From Gavia stellata (Eukaryota > Chordata > Aves > Gaviiformes > Gaviidae), in the NCBI RefSeq assembly GCF_030936135.1, contig NC_082610.1, positions 14,357,928 to 14,421,927 on the forward strand: a stretch of DNA of 64,000 nt, given 5' to 3'. Position 1 is the stretch's first letter; each line of letters starts with the position of its first letter. Below the pieces are notes generated by a model. It was given only the letters and a program-made list of their open reading frames with translations, ran no database searches and was not told where the DNA came from. Positions 1-22,578 of this stretch are shown here, piece by piece. The position numbers and the translations under genes were made by a program.

Positions 1-1759
1 GCTTGCTCAGTTAATGCTATGATACCATACTGACAAGCACAGTTAAGAAAATTGTTACTTTTTGTTACATGAGCAATTTTGCATTTTCTACAGAAAATGT
101 GTCAAAAAATTTACACAAAAATTACTTTCTCTGTGCTTTTATTACTATCAGTTTTCTGGAAGTCTTAGACTGAGTTTAATGAATCATTAAAACAAGGAAG
201 ATGGCTTTTTACTTTAAATTATAATACTAGACATCAGTCAAATATTGTGTAAAAGCACACTTGTTTCATGTAATTATTATTACTTACTAATAATAGAGCC
301 AAGAGAACTGAACAAAATGTTCCCCATCAAAGGTCGTGATTTACACAAAGATGAAAACACCGAACTCCCCAACTCGAGGCTATGCATTCACTGCAGATCA
401 CTTTTCCTCTAAGTTCAATGATCTTGAGCAGGGCCATACCTCCAAGACATAAAGCTTTCAACAACATGCCAGTTTAAGAAGTTATTGTCTGGGTAGGCCA
501 GCTCCTACCCCACATCACCTCTTTTATCTCTGCAGACCACTGTTGAGATGCAAATGCTGTAAACTCTCCACTCCTACCTTATTTTTGAAGCAGTAAGAAA
601 AACAAACAAAATCCAACAGACCAAGAAACACCCGTTCCCAGCCTGGTTAAAAGCAGCGCCTCACAAATAGTTCTGAGGAAAGACAAGGGAAGGTGGGACA
701 TGGAGTTGCAGCATTTGAATGAACAGCTGAGACGCTACACAACCTGGTCCCGGGTCCAAAGCCCCTTTTCTCGTCAAGCAGGTACCTAAAGAACCTCAGG
801 CTGAACCGTCGGCAGGTAAGTTGTGCTAATTTGGGCTGCAGCCTCTTTCTACACAAGAAAACAACACCATTCAAACAGTACCGCAACTACTACTACAAAA
901 AAAATCCAATACAATTTTTTTAAAACACACCTCTTTCTGTTACGAATTGTATATTTTTAAGGATTAGATCCTTCAAACTCGTTGTTTACAAATATCCACA
1001 TAAACAGCTCCTGCTCATTTCTAGAAATACAACTGTTTTCCTGCCTCAGCAGCAGCTTTTTGTACACTTTTATCCATACTCTTATCCCAAACTCCTGCCT
1101 CAAAGCACTGCAGCTAGCACCTTCGTCTCCAATACCTACTCAAACAGACCACAAAGTAGAGTAGACGAGATATCTTCACTCATACAAATATCTCAACTGC
1201 AGAAATTCTCTCAAAAATCACAGCCAAACAGGTCTCTGAAGCATGAAAATGTGGAGTGTGTTCTAGGCTCTGAAAAGCAGCAGTGAAAAAAACACTCTCT
1301 TAAAACGCAGGGCTGGGAGACTTGGCAGGGAGAACCAGCACCAGGTCTTCCTCACTGCAAAGCACCAAGCCTTGAGATCACAGTTCGATCCTACCGCGAA
1401 TCCCACAGACACAAAGCAGGTGCTACTCTACGTCTTCAGCAAGAAGAGTTCTGGGTGCCTGTACACGGAAATTGAAAGCGATACAGTTTGTACAACACAG
1501 GAAGACAAAAAGCCACCCCTGCTCTCCAGCTACACCCTTGGGGAGCCTTAGGAACTTGGGGGCCTTATGGACCAAAACCCTGAGAAAACGTCATTTTATC
1601 GATGCGCAACCTAGACTTTATAATGTAAAAACGCGTATTAAAAAATCCCGAGTAAATTTATAGCCAGTTGGAGATTTCTCTCTTCATTTTCCAGGTGATT
1701 ACTTTCTGCTCAAAACGCCTGGCACATTTAGCTATGGTTGCAAACTCAGAAGACTCAGA
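1..1759. other. COPB1: No exon recognised; probable COPB1 intron 1
   Basis: AT-rich sequence without a coding exon I can support. By synteny it should be the first intron of COPB1, read on the minus strand from the CpG island to its right. I looked on the minus strand for the COPB1 N-terminus and did not find it, so the first coding exon probably lies left of the window. The open frames here are short and look accidental. Confidence 0.35.
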
Positions 1760-2400
1760 TGTCACCGTTCGCCAGCAAGAGGGGAACGCCACAGCACCCC
1801 TCCGCGAGGCCGCACCCAAAGGCACCCCAAAACGCGAGGCGGCTCTAGGCCCCCGCAGGCCCGTGGCCCCCCGTTAGCGGCGCTGGGGGCTCCCCTGAGG
1901 AAGCCACCAGGAAGATGCCGGCGGCGCCGTGAGGCCTCGGGCCTGCGGCCCCCGCCGAAGTGGCGGCCCCGCCACGGCCCCCACCGCCCTGCGCCCCCCA
2001 GCCCCGGCGAGGCCGCTGCTCCCCAGGCGCAAGGCTCCGTACCCGGTGGCGCGGTGGCCCGGTGCGGTCGAGTCGGGCCCGGTGCGGAGCTCTGCCCGCG
2101 GCGATCCCGCTCCGGCGATGGCTGACGTGGAGCCGCTCCCTCCCCAGGCCACATCGATAGTACGGCGGCCCTAGCGGGACACGCCTCTCCCCCGCACGGC
2201 AACGCGAGAGGGGCGGGGCCGCCGGCGGCGGCCCCGCCCCTCTCGCGTTGCCGTGCGGGGAAAAGGGTGGGCGCCGAACCGCCACGAGGGCTGGAGGCGG
2301 GGCTTCCGTCTCTGACGTCACGGCTGCGTGGAGGCAACGTCAGCGCTGCGGCGGGGCGGGTTTTTCCCGCGTAGGCAGGAGGGTGGGCTCAGCAGCCCTC
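1760..2400 (-). promoter_or_regulatory. COPB1: CpG island, probable COPB1 promoter
   Basis: Dense CpG and GC-box sequence with sharp edges against AT-rich flanks, the usual form of a housekeeping vertebrate promoter. It lies just beyond the 3' end of PSMA1, where amniote genomes place the start of COPB1 (coatomer beta subunit, same strand as PSMA1). Visible sites are a full palindromic CRE (TGACGTCA, 2313-2320), a second CRE half site near 2336, GC boxes, and an E2F-like TTTCCCGC (2363-2370) within an inverted GCGGG/CCCGC pair. The start site and exon 1 splice donor could not be assigned. The COPB1 assignment rests on gene order only. Confidence 0.55.
2190..2260. repeat. 71-bp near-perfect palindrome in CpG island
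   Basis: Two 35-base arms (2190-2224 and 2226-2260) are exact reverse complements, separated by the single base 2225. Each arm contains a GC box (GGGGCGGGG or its complement) and the CpG-rich core CGGCAACGCG. The arms stop abruptly: 2189 and 2261 do not pair. As DNA it could extrude a cruciform; as RNA it would form a very stable GC hairpin. Confidence 0.95.
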
Positions 2401-2404
2401 GGGA

Positions 2405-2580
2405 CACCTTCCGTAGGAATAGTGATAGGGAGGGGAAAACCAACACCACACACCACCACCCCCCATTAAATAAAGAGGGGGGAAAAAGAACGTAAGGGGG
2501 GGGAAAAAAGGGAAAAGTAATAGGGGAAAAAATAAATAGAAAAATAATAGGAGAAAAAATAATAGGAAAACAATTAAAAG
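2405..2580. repeat. Purine-rich low-complexity tract
   Basis: A short CCA/CA-rich stretch runs into a long A/G tract with G runs of six, eight, three and four bases separated by A runs. It marks the edge of the CpG island on the PSMA1 side. The G runs could form a G-quadruplex on the plus strand. No coding potential. Confidence 0.7.
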
Positions 2581-3629
2581 CAGCTTTGTCTAGTGCTTAA
2601 AACCAAATCCATAGCCCTCACATTATTATTTTGTTAATATTTTCATGACCAAACTACTTAAATGGATTCAACACACTATTCAAAGCCTGTTCAAAACAGC
2701 ACCATGCTTTATTAATAAAAGACAAGATGCAAGTTGTAGCCTTTTTTTTTTTAAAGGACCTTGAGTAGGATATCAAACCCCTACCTGAGTTCACCCCAAC
2801 AGCTTGTTTCTTATCCTTTTCAATGTATTAATTCGTGAGAATAATTATAATAGAAGATCCAACATGGAAAATGAGAAAAAAAAATAAGCAAGCTGAACTC
2901 GTTTTGCTTAAAATACAGCATGACACCCATTTTGCACCTAGGACGCACCGACTCGCTGGGCTTCCCTGCCGGACGTCCCTGAAGCAGCCCCTGTCAGTCC
3001 CAAATGTGCGGAACGCAGCTTGAATCCAAGCAGGCACCGGGTCCCCCTCCATCAGAGCCCGCAGAGCAAGCTGAAGGGACAAAACCCCGGAGAGCCTGTT
3101 TATTCCACGGCAATGCGGAGATGCCATAGCTCAGGGGACCTGTCATGGGAATTTTATGTGCTTCCCTCGTTACTTCAATTTAGGCCCTTAGCGAGCTAAA
3201 AGCCCTTGGCTACCCCATGGCTGGCTCATGGCTCTGAAGAAACAAAGTGATTCATTTTGGTGCCCCATGAGCTGGGGTTTACTACAGCGAAGAACTCAAA
3301 AACCAAAACACAAGCTGGTTGGCAGCTTCATGCTTCTTCAGCCTGCAGTGTTTCTGGTAAACGCTCACAACCAGAACTGTCTTTTCAAGTTGAGTTTGAG
3401 ACGACGACAAGACAACATGGGGAAACACGCTGCATCCTGTTTGTTCCACAACTATTTTGTACGCATTTTGAAGTCCGCTCAATTCAACAGTTTCCAAGAC
3501 CACCACATTTATATACAGTAAGTAAATGCTCACTCTGAGAAATGGCCAAACACATGATGGCACCTTGATATGACAGAAGTATTTGAATCGTTGTCTGCTC
3601 AGATTGAAAAAAAAAAAACCCAAACCCAC
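2581..3629. other. Intergenic spacer between COPB1 promoter and PSMA1 3' end
   Basis: About 1 kb of mixed sequence between the purine tract and the PSMA1 polyadenylation region. Overlapping short open frames exist on both strands around 2830-3640, but none shows a recognisable protein or splice context. I see no RNA gene or repeat that I can name. Confidence 0.5.
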
Positions 3630-13340
<9,711 letters not shown>

Positions 13341-13640
13341 CGCTCTGGACTGAAAGCAACCAAGCGCTGCTAGTCGCACCTCGAGTCATCGATCGGCCCG
13401 CCCCGCCCCTGGAGCGGGCGATGGCGCGCGGGCCCCGCCCGGCGGCGCATGCGCGTTGGCTCAGGGGCCGTTAGGCGGCCGTTGGCGTAGCGGCCGGTAG
13501 TCACCGCAGCGCGCTGCCCGCAGAGGCCTTCGGCGGGCCGGCTGTCCTCCGGCAGCCCGAGGCGGCCCCTTCTGTGGCGCCGCACCCGTCACTTTACAAA
13601 CCTCTGCCTGCTGCTCGGCGTTACGCGTCCTGAGGGGCTT

Positions 13641-16600
13641 CCCCCCGGCCGGCTTTGCCGGTGCTTTCCGTACTGCTCGGTAGTTCTCTTACTCGGAACG
13701 CGGCAGCGTGTCTCTTCACCTGAAGGTTCCTGCGTGCAATACAAAAATCTCATTACTTGAGGAAAACTTGCGTTGTGGAAGTAGAAATACCTTTCTTTCC
13801 CTTACGAAAAGTTGCTGTTAGCCATTTTACTGGTTTTGAAAATGCTGTAGCAGTTTTAAAACCACTGAAGATGAAGGCACTGATGTAAAATAGGATGCCT
13901 GTGCTATTAGCTGCCTTTTCTTTGTACTTGGAGAAAACTGCCTCTTCTTCTCAAGATACGAAGAGCGCGTGGGAGCAAACACAATCGTCACAGCCATTGT
14001 TACGAATGGTTGCATGAAAACCGTGACTACAGATAGGAGTACGTATGGGTAAATTCAGTCACAGTTACCCCTTAAAAATTGATTAACAAAACCCACTGCC
14101 AACTTCACAAAAGCTACCTCAGAAACAGCTGTGAGAATTTGCTGACTGAGTTGTGAGTTTGTGCACAGATGCTCACAGACACTGGGAAAAGCACTGTATA
14201 AACATCAATACTAGGTTTGTACTGTTTTGCCTCTCACTTATTTTTTCCACTCTGAGGCAAAACCCATTGCTGTTGAGAAAGGGCTATCTGTAGCATGTAC
14301 GTACGTCGCAGCAGTCGTGGGCAGACAGCGAGCGTACGAATGGGACCTCTTGCTTCAGGAGGCGACAGAGTCCAACCCTACCTGTTCTGAGACTGCTAGA
14401 AGGTGGTTTTAAAGCTGCATTTCAGTCGTTGCCCTTCTATCACAAGCCTGTGGTTTATGAGGTGGTGTGCTTCCCAAAACTGCAGTTAAGTTTTCATACA
14501 GTGTCTGGGCTAACAAAGGTCAGGAGCTTAAGCAGTTCAGGGTAAAAACCAAATGACGGCAGTTTGGTAGGAGTAAAACAACAGCCGCTGTTAATCAGAG
14601 GTAGCAGACTGGAAATCCTCTTACATTTCTCTTTGGGGAAAAAAGGGTACAGGAAGTCTCTGAAATTATATAAAGCTAAATGAGAAGCACTATTATGAAT
14701 TATATTAGAAAAATATTACTGTCTTTCTTAATTACAGCTAAGATGTGATTAAATTTCTAAATGGGTCTTTTTGCTCTCAAAGATAAACTACGAGTGCTTA
14801 ACAAAAATGAAACACTTAACTGGAGCTCTTATTTTGGACAATGTAAAATATTTTTATATAGTTGTAACTGAAAAGTGAGTTAAAAATTACTGTGAGAACT
14901 CCTCTACAGGATTGCATGACTCGGGCATTAAGACAAAAGAGAATCAGTTAATACTGTATTCATATGTTTTATTTTTTTAAACAAGTATCCAGCTGCTGAA
15001 GTCACAGTCATTAAAGTCAAACTAGTATTCTGTCACCTTTTCATTACTACAGGACCGATGACACATTTCTCTTAACCGCTGGAGAACTTTCTCTTTTTCC
15101 CTGGAGAGGGCTCCAGTGTTGTCTAGGAAAAAAAATAAACAGACATTTAAATTATCTAACTTGTTTTGTTATTTTTAAGCTTCCTGATTAATAAAAATTC
15201 ATTTGCTCTGAAATAACTTCCTTTCTTCAACATTGTTTGCAGTGCACTGAAACAGGATATATAAACATTTTATTAAGTGAGCTGAACAGCTTTCAAGTTT
15301 CAGTGAACTTTCAGTAAATATTCCCGTGGTCTCTGCTACAACGCCATTCTGTAACAACTTCCCACAGCAATAAGGAACTCCCTGAAGATCCGTTTACTCC
15401 ACCTACAGTAACAGAACAATAGCCAGATATTTCCTCTCTTTTGGCAAAAGTGCGTTAGTTTGGTAGAACGCTAACCTATGCCAAGACTCTCATTATTCTG
15501 GATACATACTGATCAGCACAGCAAGTAGTGTTAGGAACCACGTTTTTAGTGATAAAAAAGGCAGGATTTGTAAAACTTCACAGCAGAAAATGGCTAAAAG
15601 CTATATAAATGAAGGAACTTTTGGAAGCTATACAAACTATTGTATAGGTGTACTAAATAACAACATAAGTATTTTCCTGAAGTCTTTTTCCTCTATTACA
15701 TGGGTAGAAAAATACATTCAAAACAAAACTAACCAGATGTCCAGCTATTAAAAATGTGTTCTAAAGCAAACTGATTCAGGTCATGTGACAGCAGGAAGGG
15801 TGGCACGGAATGGAGTTCAGCTGCTCTCCAGTGCTTCAAGCAGCACAACTGCCACCGTATTCCCAAGGCAGCAGCATAAGAGGGTGTCAGAGGCAGGAAT
15901 AACCTCTTGAAAGGGGAAATGCTCACCATGGAGGGAAGTAATTCACTTCCTTCTGAATGCTCCTGCTTGCCCTTTAGGCTCAGTATGAGCCCTCTCTAGG
16001 CAGGGCTAAAGCCAGTGGGTTTTTTGCTAAACAAAGTGCGTTGGTGTTAAAAAGCACCCAACATATTCCCTGCTGATGCATCTGAACCGAGAGTATAATA
16101 TTTAAACACAAAATGAGAGAAAGGAATGAACAAGGCAAAATCAAATGGCTCTTTTTCAGATAACAAAGGCATCAAATCAGAAAGGAAGCATTTTACATAG
16201 ATTTTGCCCAAATATGGCAAACAGTTACTGAAATTAGTGAAGTTAGTGGTTTATTAGTTATCCAAAGGTGTTAGAAAATTTGAACGAAGGCCTTAAACAA
16301 GACTTTCAGTAAAATTTAAGTAATGCATAAACATTATATTGACCTCTGCACCTGAGAAAATGTCACCCTTGCTATATTTAATGATGTACAGTGGCCTGCA
16401 TGAAATGATCTGACAGTTTTAGACATCTTCAAAGGAGATGAAAATCCACATGACAAAAGGCTCCGGTAACACAGACACAGCCAATAGACACAGCAGAAAA
16501 AACAGTGCTGAGTAACCAAGATGGTTAACTGCTGTTTTCTCCAAGCCATGTTAATGAGACACACTGATGAGGCAACATATTACAGCAAGAAATCACAATA

Positions 16601-19600
16601 TGAAAGACTACAGGACTGAAAAGTAAAACTAAAGTATCCTCACATTTAAATAATCTACTTCTAAAACGTCTATGTTAGGAGAAAATAGTATTTTCTCACT
16701 TTTAGTTTCACAGTTGGCAACCTGATAATCAGGATCACTTCAGAGAAATGAATACACAATTGATAGCTCTACAAAAACATGTTCAGCCAAATTAAATATT
16801 AGCAATTATTAGGAATGAGAACAAAACTTAAAGCATTACTATGCCACTGTATAAATCCATACTGCATCTGACACCATTCAGACTTGAATACTGGCTGTGG
16901 TTGTTTCCCACCTTAAAATGCTGTGGCGGTACTGAAGGCACCAGGAAAAGTGGAAAGAATGAGTCAAATTATGGAATAGCTTCATATAAAGAATGATAAG
17001 AGTAGAAGTCTTCAGTCTAAATAACAGATAAACAAGGAAAGGTGATGAACGCTCGTCAAATCACAGCTGGCACGGAGATGCTAAATAGATACAATGCTTC
17101 TCTGTCCTCCAACACTGGTATTGGGTGTCATTAAGAGCAGCATGTCCAAGCAAAGGCAAGGTGGTACTTCATGAGACATGTCATACCTGTGCTGTGACAA
17201 TGTTTGCACCTGAACACATCGTGGTCTTTTGGTCATGTTATTGAGAGAGCAACTGGACAAATTCACAGACAAAACAACTTTTCAAGCCACCTTACAATAC
17301 TGCTAAGACAATGCTTGAACTAAGTGCAGCAATGAAAAAATAGCTAACCTAAAACATGCATATACAGTCTCAAGAGAAATTAATGGTACTATTTTGTTCT
17401 ATGTTATGTTTCCAGCGTAGATATAAACAGCATCTGACATGTGAGCGATGGCAGGCATTGCTCTGCAGAGATTAATATACAGGAGCTAAAAGGCAAGGCC
17501 ATTATGCCTCCTCTTCTGCTGATTCACTAGAGGAAACAACATTCCACCAAGTGCCCTTTTGGGATACCACTCACCGTCAATCTACATTAACCACTGTGTT
17601 GCTGTATACTATGCTCCTGTAGCTGTATGGAGTTCTTTGGTAAAAGATTGGCTGCACTGTGGTCAGTGGTAACGCTCCCAGGGACTGCATGTTTTGCGCT
17701 ACCTAGGCACAGCAGATTGCAAAAGAAGAAAGAAAACTCTGTTGTGCCAGAGTAAGAGACTGAATGAAGGCAGCGTCTCCATCCCCTTGGAGAAGGGGAA
17801 GGACAGGTCCCAGGGAGATCACAAAGCTGCTCCTGTCAGATGGACAAGTAGTTACTGGCAAACAGCAGCGCTGTTACTGTTGAGCAAGCAGGAATGGGCA
17901 TGGTACTGTACATTCAAATACCCTACTTTAATTTCTGTGGCCTGTATTTCATTACTCATGCAGTATAGCTTCCTGCACCAAGTAGCTGTTTATGTATAAG
18001 AATAAAAGTGTTATCAATTAATCTCAATCTTCCTCAAATAAAAAAACGAAATTCATTGCTTAATATCTAGCAATTGCTGGGAGTTTGACTGTTACTATTG
18101 GGAGAAATAAGTGGTCAATATTAGCCTTAGGAGACTTGAAGATACTATTTGCGCTGAAGAGGAATGATGAAGTGAAGCTCACCAGCCAAGCAAAAGTCAG
18201 ACTGCTCCTAGAATAGATGGCATAGGCACGAACATGTGGTAACAAAAAGTGAGCTGCATTAGGTAAGTAACTCTCAGCGGTTTTATGACAATGCTATCCC
18301 TATTTAAATGAAATGTGGGACACTGTAAGAAACTAAGGACAGCAAAACCCTGAGACAGAAAGAATTTATTTTGTACAGTTAGCTCCCTTTCTGGTATTGT
18401 ATGGTGAACATCCATTTGATGATAAGTCATCTAGGCCAACATGAGAGGGGGTGGATACCTTCTTCTGGCACAGAGTACAAGACTCTCTTAAAATGATAAT
18501 CAGGAGAGTGAACTACAGAAGAGAGACCTTGAAACAGTGGTGTTCTTCCTTCCCCTATTAAAAGAAAAAAAGCCCCAAAACACCTAAAAATTGTCGTCCA
18601 CTGTAGTCTACAAATACTGGAGGGCAGAAAGGGCAATCACATTTGTTTCAGAAGACCCTTCAATTTGATATCCTGTATTTAGTTGGAGTACATTTACACC
18701 TACTTTAGTCTCAAGTCACCATGGTTGATAATCACTTCACATTAAGTGCCTCTTACACTTCCCAAGTCATTGATTTGTGTCTTTTGATTTTAATGCCACA
18801 AACCTGGATCTTAATCTCTAAAATAAAACTGGATACTTAATATTAGATTAAATTGGATACTGTCATCATACATTCAGGACCGAATATTTTGACTAAGTTT
18901 TTTTGAGAACTGTCTTTCTTGACAATGTGAACAGTCCATATTTAGATTTAATGCAGGTAACAAATTTACTTCATTAATAGATATTTTATAAGGTGGAAAG
19001 ACGGCTTAACTGTAAGCATTCGTGTACGACATTGGTCGTATTTGATGACATTTTCATCAACTAGGTTAAGACTGAGGGCAAAAATTTGACAGCTGCTATA
19101 AATGTACATACTTGTCTTTAGAATCATTTAAAGATGATCTCAGAAGTGCTCACAAAGAAATCTATCATTTTGTATTTAGTACTGTAAATAGGAAAAAATA
19201 ACTTGTCTCTATAAATGGTGCCAAATTCCTTTCCTATTCTTTTGCAAATTCTCAGTAGAGGTGCAGACATTTTTTTCTCTATGACAGCCTTGCATTCATG
19301 TTGCCAAAGGCATTTTTTAACATTTTTTAAACTGCTGGCCAACTTAAAACACTGGAATATTTTGTCACAAAAAATATTAACTATACAATTTTTTAAAGAC
19401 TATTCCTAATTTTTTAAAATCCATAGCTTTTGTGAACTGACATAATTTGTCCTTTTCAGGACAGGCCTTCAGGGCAACTAACCTTGTTTGATCATCAAAA
19501 CTGGCTGGGAAAGATGACGCAGTGGTGAAAGCAGGCTAAAATAATCCCTGTGGAAAGAGAACTGCAGAAAAGAGGCTGGCTCTTTCTGTCCGGTCCTGGA

Positions 19601-22400
19601 ACAAATAAGGGGTACAAGGTTCAACACAGCAGAGCTGTTGTAGTATATCCTGGTCATGGAAATAGTTCTTATTTGTAAGTTCTTGTTTGAATAAAACAAA
19701 AATATATTTAGAGAGAAATTCACATGGTTATTATTGCTAGTTATTTCTTGGACCTGAAATTTATTTCTTCGTTCTGAGTGAGGAAGGGTTTCCATATAAT
19801 ATACATTAATCGTACAAGAAAAGTGTATTTTGAGCTGTAAATTGCTTGCTAGCCTAGAAGTTCTGATTTAAACAGTGTACGTAGTACTGTCTGAGTCATC
19901 AAAAGATAACTGAAGAACTATTATCGTAATTTATGGGAGTATTATGAAATATATTATTGGAGTTTTATGAAAATCTGTTAAGCTTATTATTTCAATGAAA
20001 AAGAATGGCAGTTACTATTTTAGGGTTCTGAGGGTAAAAGATCAATTTCAGTGTGCATATAGCTACATAAATTCTTTCAAATATATTAATTGCTACTGTT
20101 GATTCATATTGTTGCAATTATTTTTGACTGAGTATACCTGAATCAAAACCAAAGCGTCATCAAACATTCAGCAGTGGATATATAACATTTTGAGACGGAC
20201 ATCTATGAATGATGCACAAGTTCACGAATGAATACTGTATCATTTATATCAGTGATGAAATTTTTCAAAATTTCTACCTATGAAAGAATTAATTATAATT
20301 GTCAGCACAACTTGGAAATAACAGATAGAGCGATACAGAAATAAAGCCTTTGTAATCCACGAGCCCACTAATGGATCCCATTTCCTTACTACATACATTA
20401 TTGTCATACTAAATTAATGGCTAGACAAAGTATTACTTTCGTAGTTATGCATTTATATTCCATAAATATTTTACAATGAGTACTTATATGTAGATCACGC
20501 AATAAAACGTTCACAATGTTTTTGCCACATCTATTATTGCCAAAAGTTTCTGCTTGAAAAATGGAAATACATTCACATAAAGAAATAAATTGGCCAGAGG
20601 CTATTAAAGTAAGTACTTTAAAAAAAAAAGAAAAAAAAATAAAAAGAGAGAGAAGACCCTAGGAATGACTCACTATTCCTGGCAAGACATTAAGGATTTC
20701 TGTGACACTTCTCTGTACAGGCATTTTCAAGTTCTGTAGGAGTGTTAAACTTCTTGTAATAGTCAATTACTACTTAGGCAACAATTCTGGTACGTGTGGA
20801 CCACACTTTTCAAAAAGTGATTCAGCCCATTCTTACCATGGATTCATTTTTTGATTAGGAAAGACTACAACACCAAATTAATATGCAGGAAAAAATAGAT
20901 GTTCAAGTAAGCTTTAGTCTTAAAAAGTCTTGCTGTCATTAGCCAGGTTTTTTTACTGTTTGCCAAGCTCCTAATTTTGCTACATGGTTTTTAACAGCTT
21001 TGCTCTCATGCATATCCCTGTTTTCATAGTACAAATTTTATTTGGCACTGCCATCTTTATTGCATACGTTCCTAAACTAACAACAGTGCAAGCAGAAATC
21101 TAAACCTGTCCTGACAAATGTGAGAGCGCTTCTGGCAGTGTAATGTCCATTGTCTGCAATCGTTCTGACAGATCACTGAGCTCAGACGGTGCATCATATG
21201 TGCTTAAATTATGAACAAATTCCATTGATGTAAGGATAATTCTAAATCCAGAGTATTTGGCCCAACCCTGGGCTTCTAAGCCTGGTCCATGGAAGGATTC
21301 AGTGATGGGCCTGAAGGGCTCTAAATTAATTCCAGACCGCCTCGCTATAACCCTGCCTTGAAACTAGCTAGTGAGTATCTAAAAATCTCTGCAGGAGTTA
21401 TTAGCATATCAGTATATAGTGAACACACCCGCACATCTGTTATTGATTTTAAGAAGTATCTATCAAATAAATTTGTGACTACAGATGTCTCATTCACAAC
21501 AGATTCTGTGGCACCAAAATATTTTTAAGCTGTGTTTATCACATCATTAAATGAACAGGAATAATAATTCTTCAGACAAAAGGTATTACCAAATGGAAGA
21601 TTTCATACTTGGAATAGGGAAATTTAAAAAAAAAGATACAGAGAGAGTAAATCAGAAGACTATCTTTGCATTTGTATAGACCCTTTCAACTGTGTTATAA
21701 TAATTAATAAAAGCAGGAAGATATTTTCCAGGTTGGAAATTGAATATGTACCTTAGGACTTTGAGAAATGACCAGTGATAGAGGCCATTGATTTTTTGTT
21801 ACACAACTTGAAATACATTAAGGCACTACAATTACCAGAAAGCCCTGGGTACCTCCTTGTTTCATAGTGAGCAAAGAATGTGAATGGATTTGTATTTCTT
21901 TTTAATATTGTGCAAAATCACATAGGTGAAAGTTAAAAAATAAGCTACTCTCAAACAGAATGCTCCTTTTATCAAATTCTGTATGCCCACTATTAACGTT
22001 ACACAATACTCAGCACATATTACTTAGATTAGTTTCAGACAAAAATAGTCTTCTTACCACTAAAGCAAAACGTTAAGTTAATTTGTTTAGGATCTTATCC
22101 AAAAACCACTTATACAATGTAATTTGAAGTATGCCCCGATACTGCTTCCTTATCAATAATCAATTTTCACCCAGGTATACGGCTTGCTCTTTCATATTGT
22201 AGCTTTCTACTGCAGTGATATCAATATATATTTCTAATGCAAATCAGACTCATCAAACATTTCTTCAGAATATATTCAATCTGAGTTTTAAAATGTAGTT
22301 TCTGATTTACAATCTTTACATCAAAATATTTTTTTTCACTGACTTCAGTATAGCCACAGTTTTACTTAGATTTTGAACATGTAGTTGGTACTGTCAAATT
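13641..22400. other. Intergenic region upstream of PSMA1
   Basis: About 8.8 kb of mostly AT-rich sequence. Apart from the possible terminal exon at 14,945-15,122 I find no gene, RNA or nameable repeat. Short open frames such as 17,694-17,999 (+) and 18,197-18,430 (-) have no splice context or protein resemblance. Upstream enhancers for PSMA1 or PDE3B could lie here but cannot be told from sequence alone. Confidence 0.5.
14945..15122 (-). other. Candidate 3'-terminal exon, unknown minus-strand transcript
   Basis: A strong acceptor (long T-rich tract then CCTAG) opens at 15122. An open frame follows (two bases, then 32 codons to TAG at 15022-15024) reading NTGALSREKEKVLQRLREMC and 12 more residues. 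It is charged, and its first part could be helical. AATAAA (14968-14973) follows the stop by about 50 bases. The acceptor, short frame, stop and polyadenylation signal together look like a last exon. No upstream partner is identified and I do not recognise the protein; it may be non-coding or chance. Confidence 0.3.
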
Positions 22401-22414
22401 TAAATCAAATTAAG

Positions 22415-22578
22415 AAAGTATATAAAATATAGTTTATTTCTGCTTTTATTAAAAACTGGTAGATACGTGTGTATATCTCCAAATTTCCTATCACAGCATT
22501 TGCCTTGTGATACTGGGTATCAGCCTGCAGCAACATATTTGTGAATGGTCTTCTGGGTTTTGGCCCAAGTCTGATTAG
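22415..22578 (-). other. Candidate 3'-terminal exon, unknown minus-strand transcript
   Basis: A very good acceptor (pyrimidine tract TTTCTTTCCTTCTTTGCAG) opens at 22578. Two frames stay open for a while. One gives NQTWAKTQKTIHKYVAAG and a TGA at 22520-22522; the other runs 57 codons from the acceptor. Two AATAAA hexamers (22445-22450 and 22433-22438) follow. This fits a last exon, but no other exon is linked to it. Unrecognised; it may be a lncRNA or accidental. Confidence 0.28.

Noticed and set aside
1-1759. Search for COPB1 coding exons
   Set aside because: No match to the COPB1 N-terminal peptide on the minus strand; the gene is therefore inferred from synteny only.
2118-2174. Small plus-strand frame MADVEPLPPQATSIVRRP with a good start context
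   Set aside because: Only 18 codons, antisense to the expected promoter direction, in a CpG island; no support beyond the start context.
1762-2337. 191- and 158-codon minus-strand frames in the COPB1-side island
   Set aside because: Overlapping frames of similar GC-driven composition; no match to the COPB1 N-terminus and no splice support.
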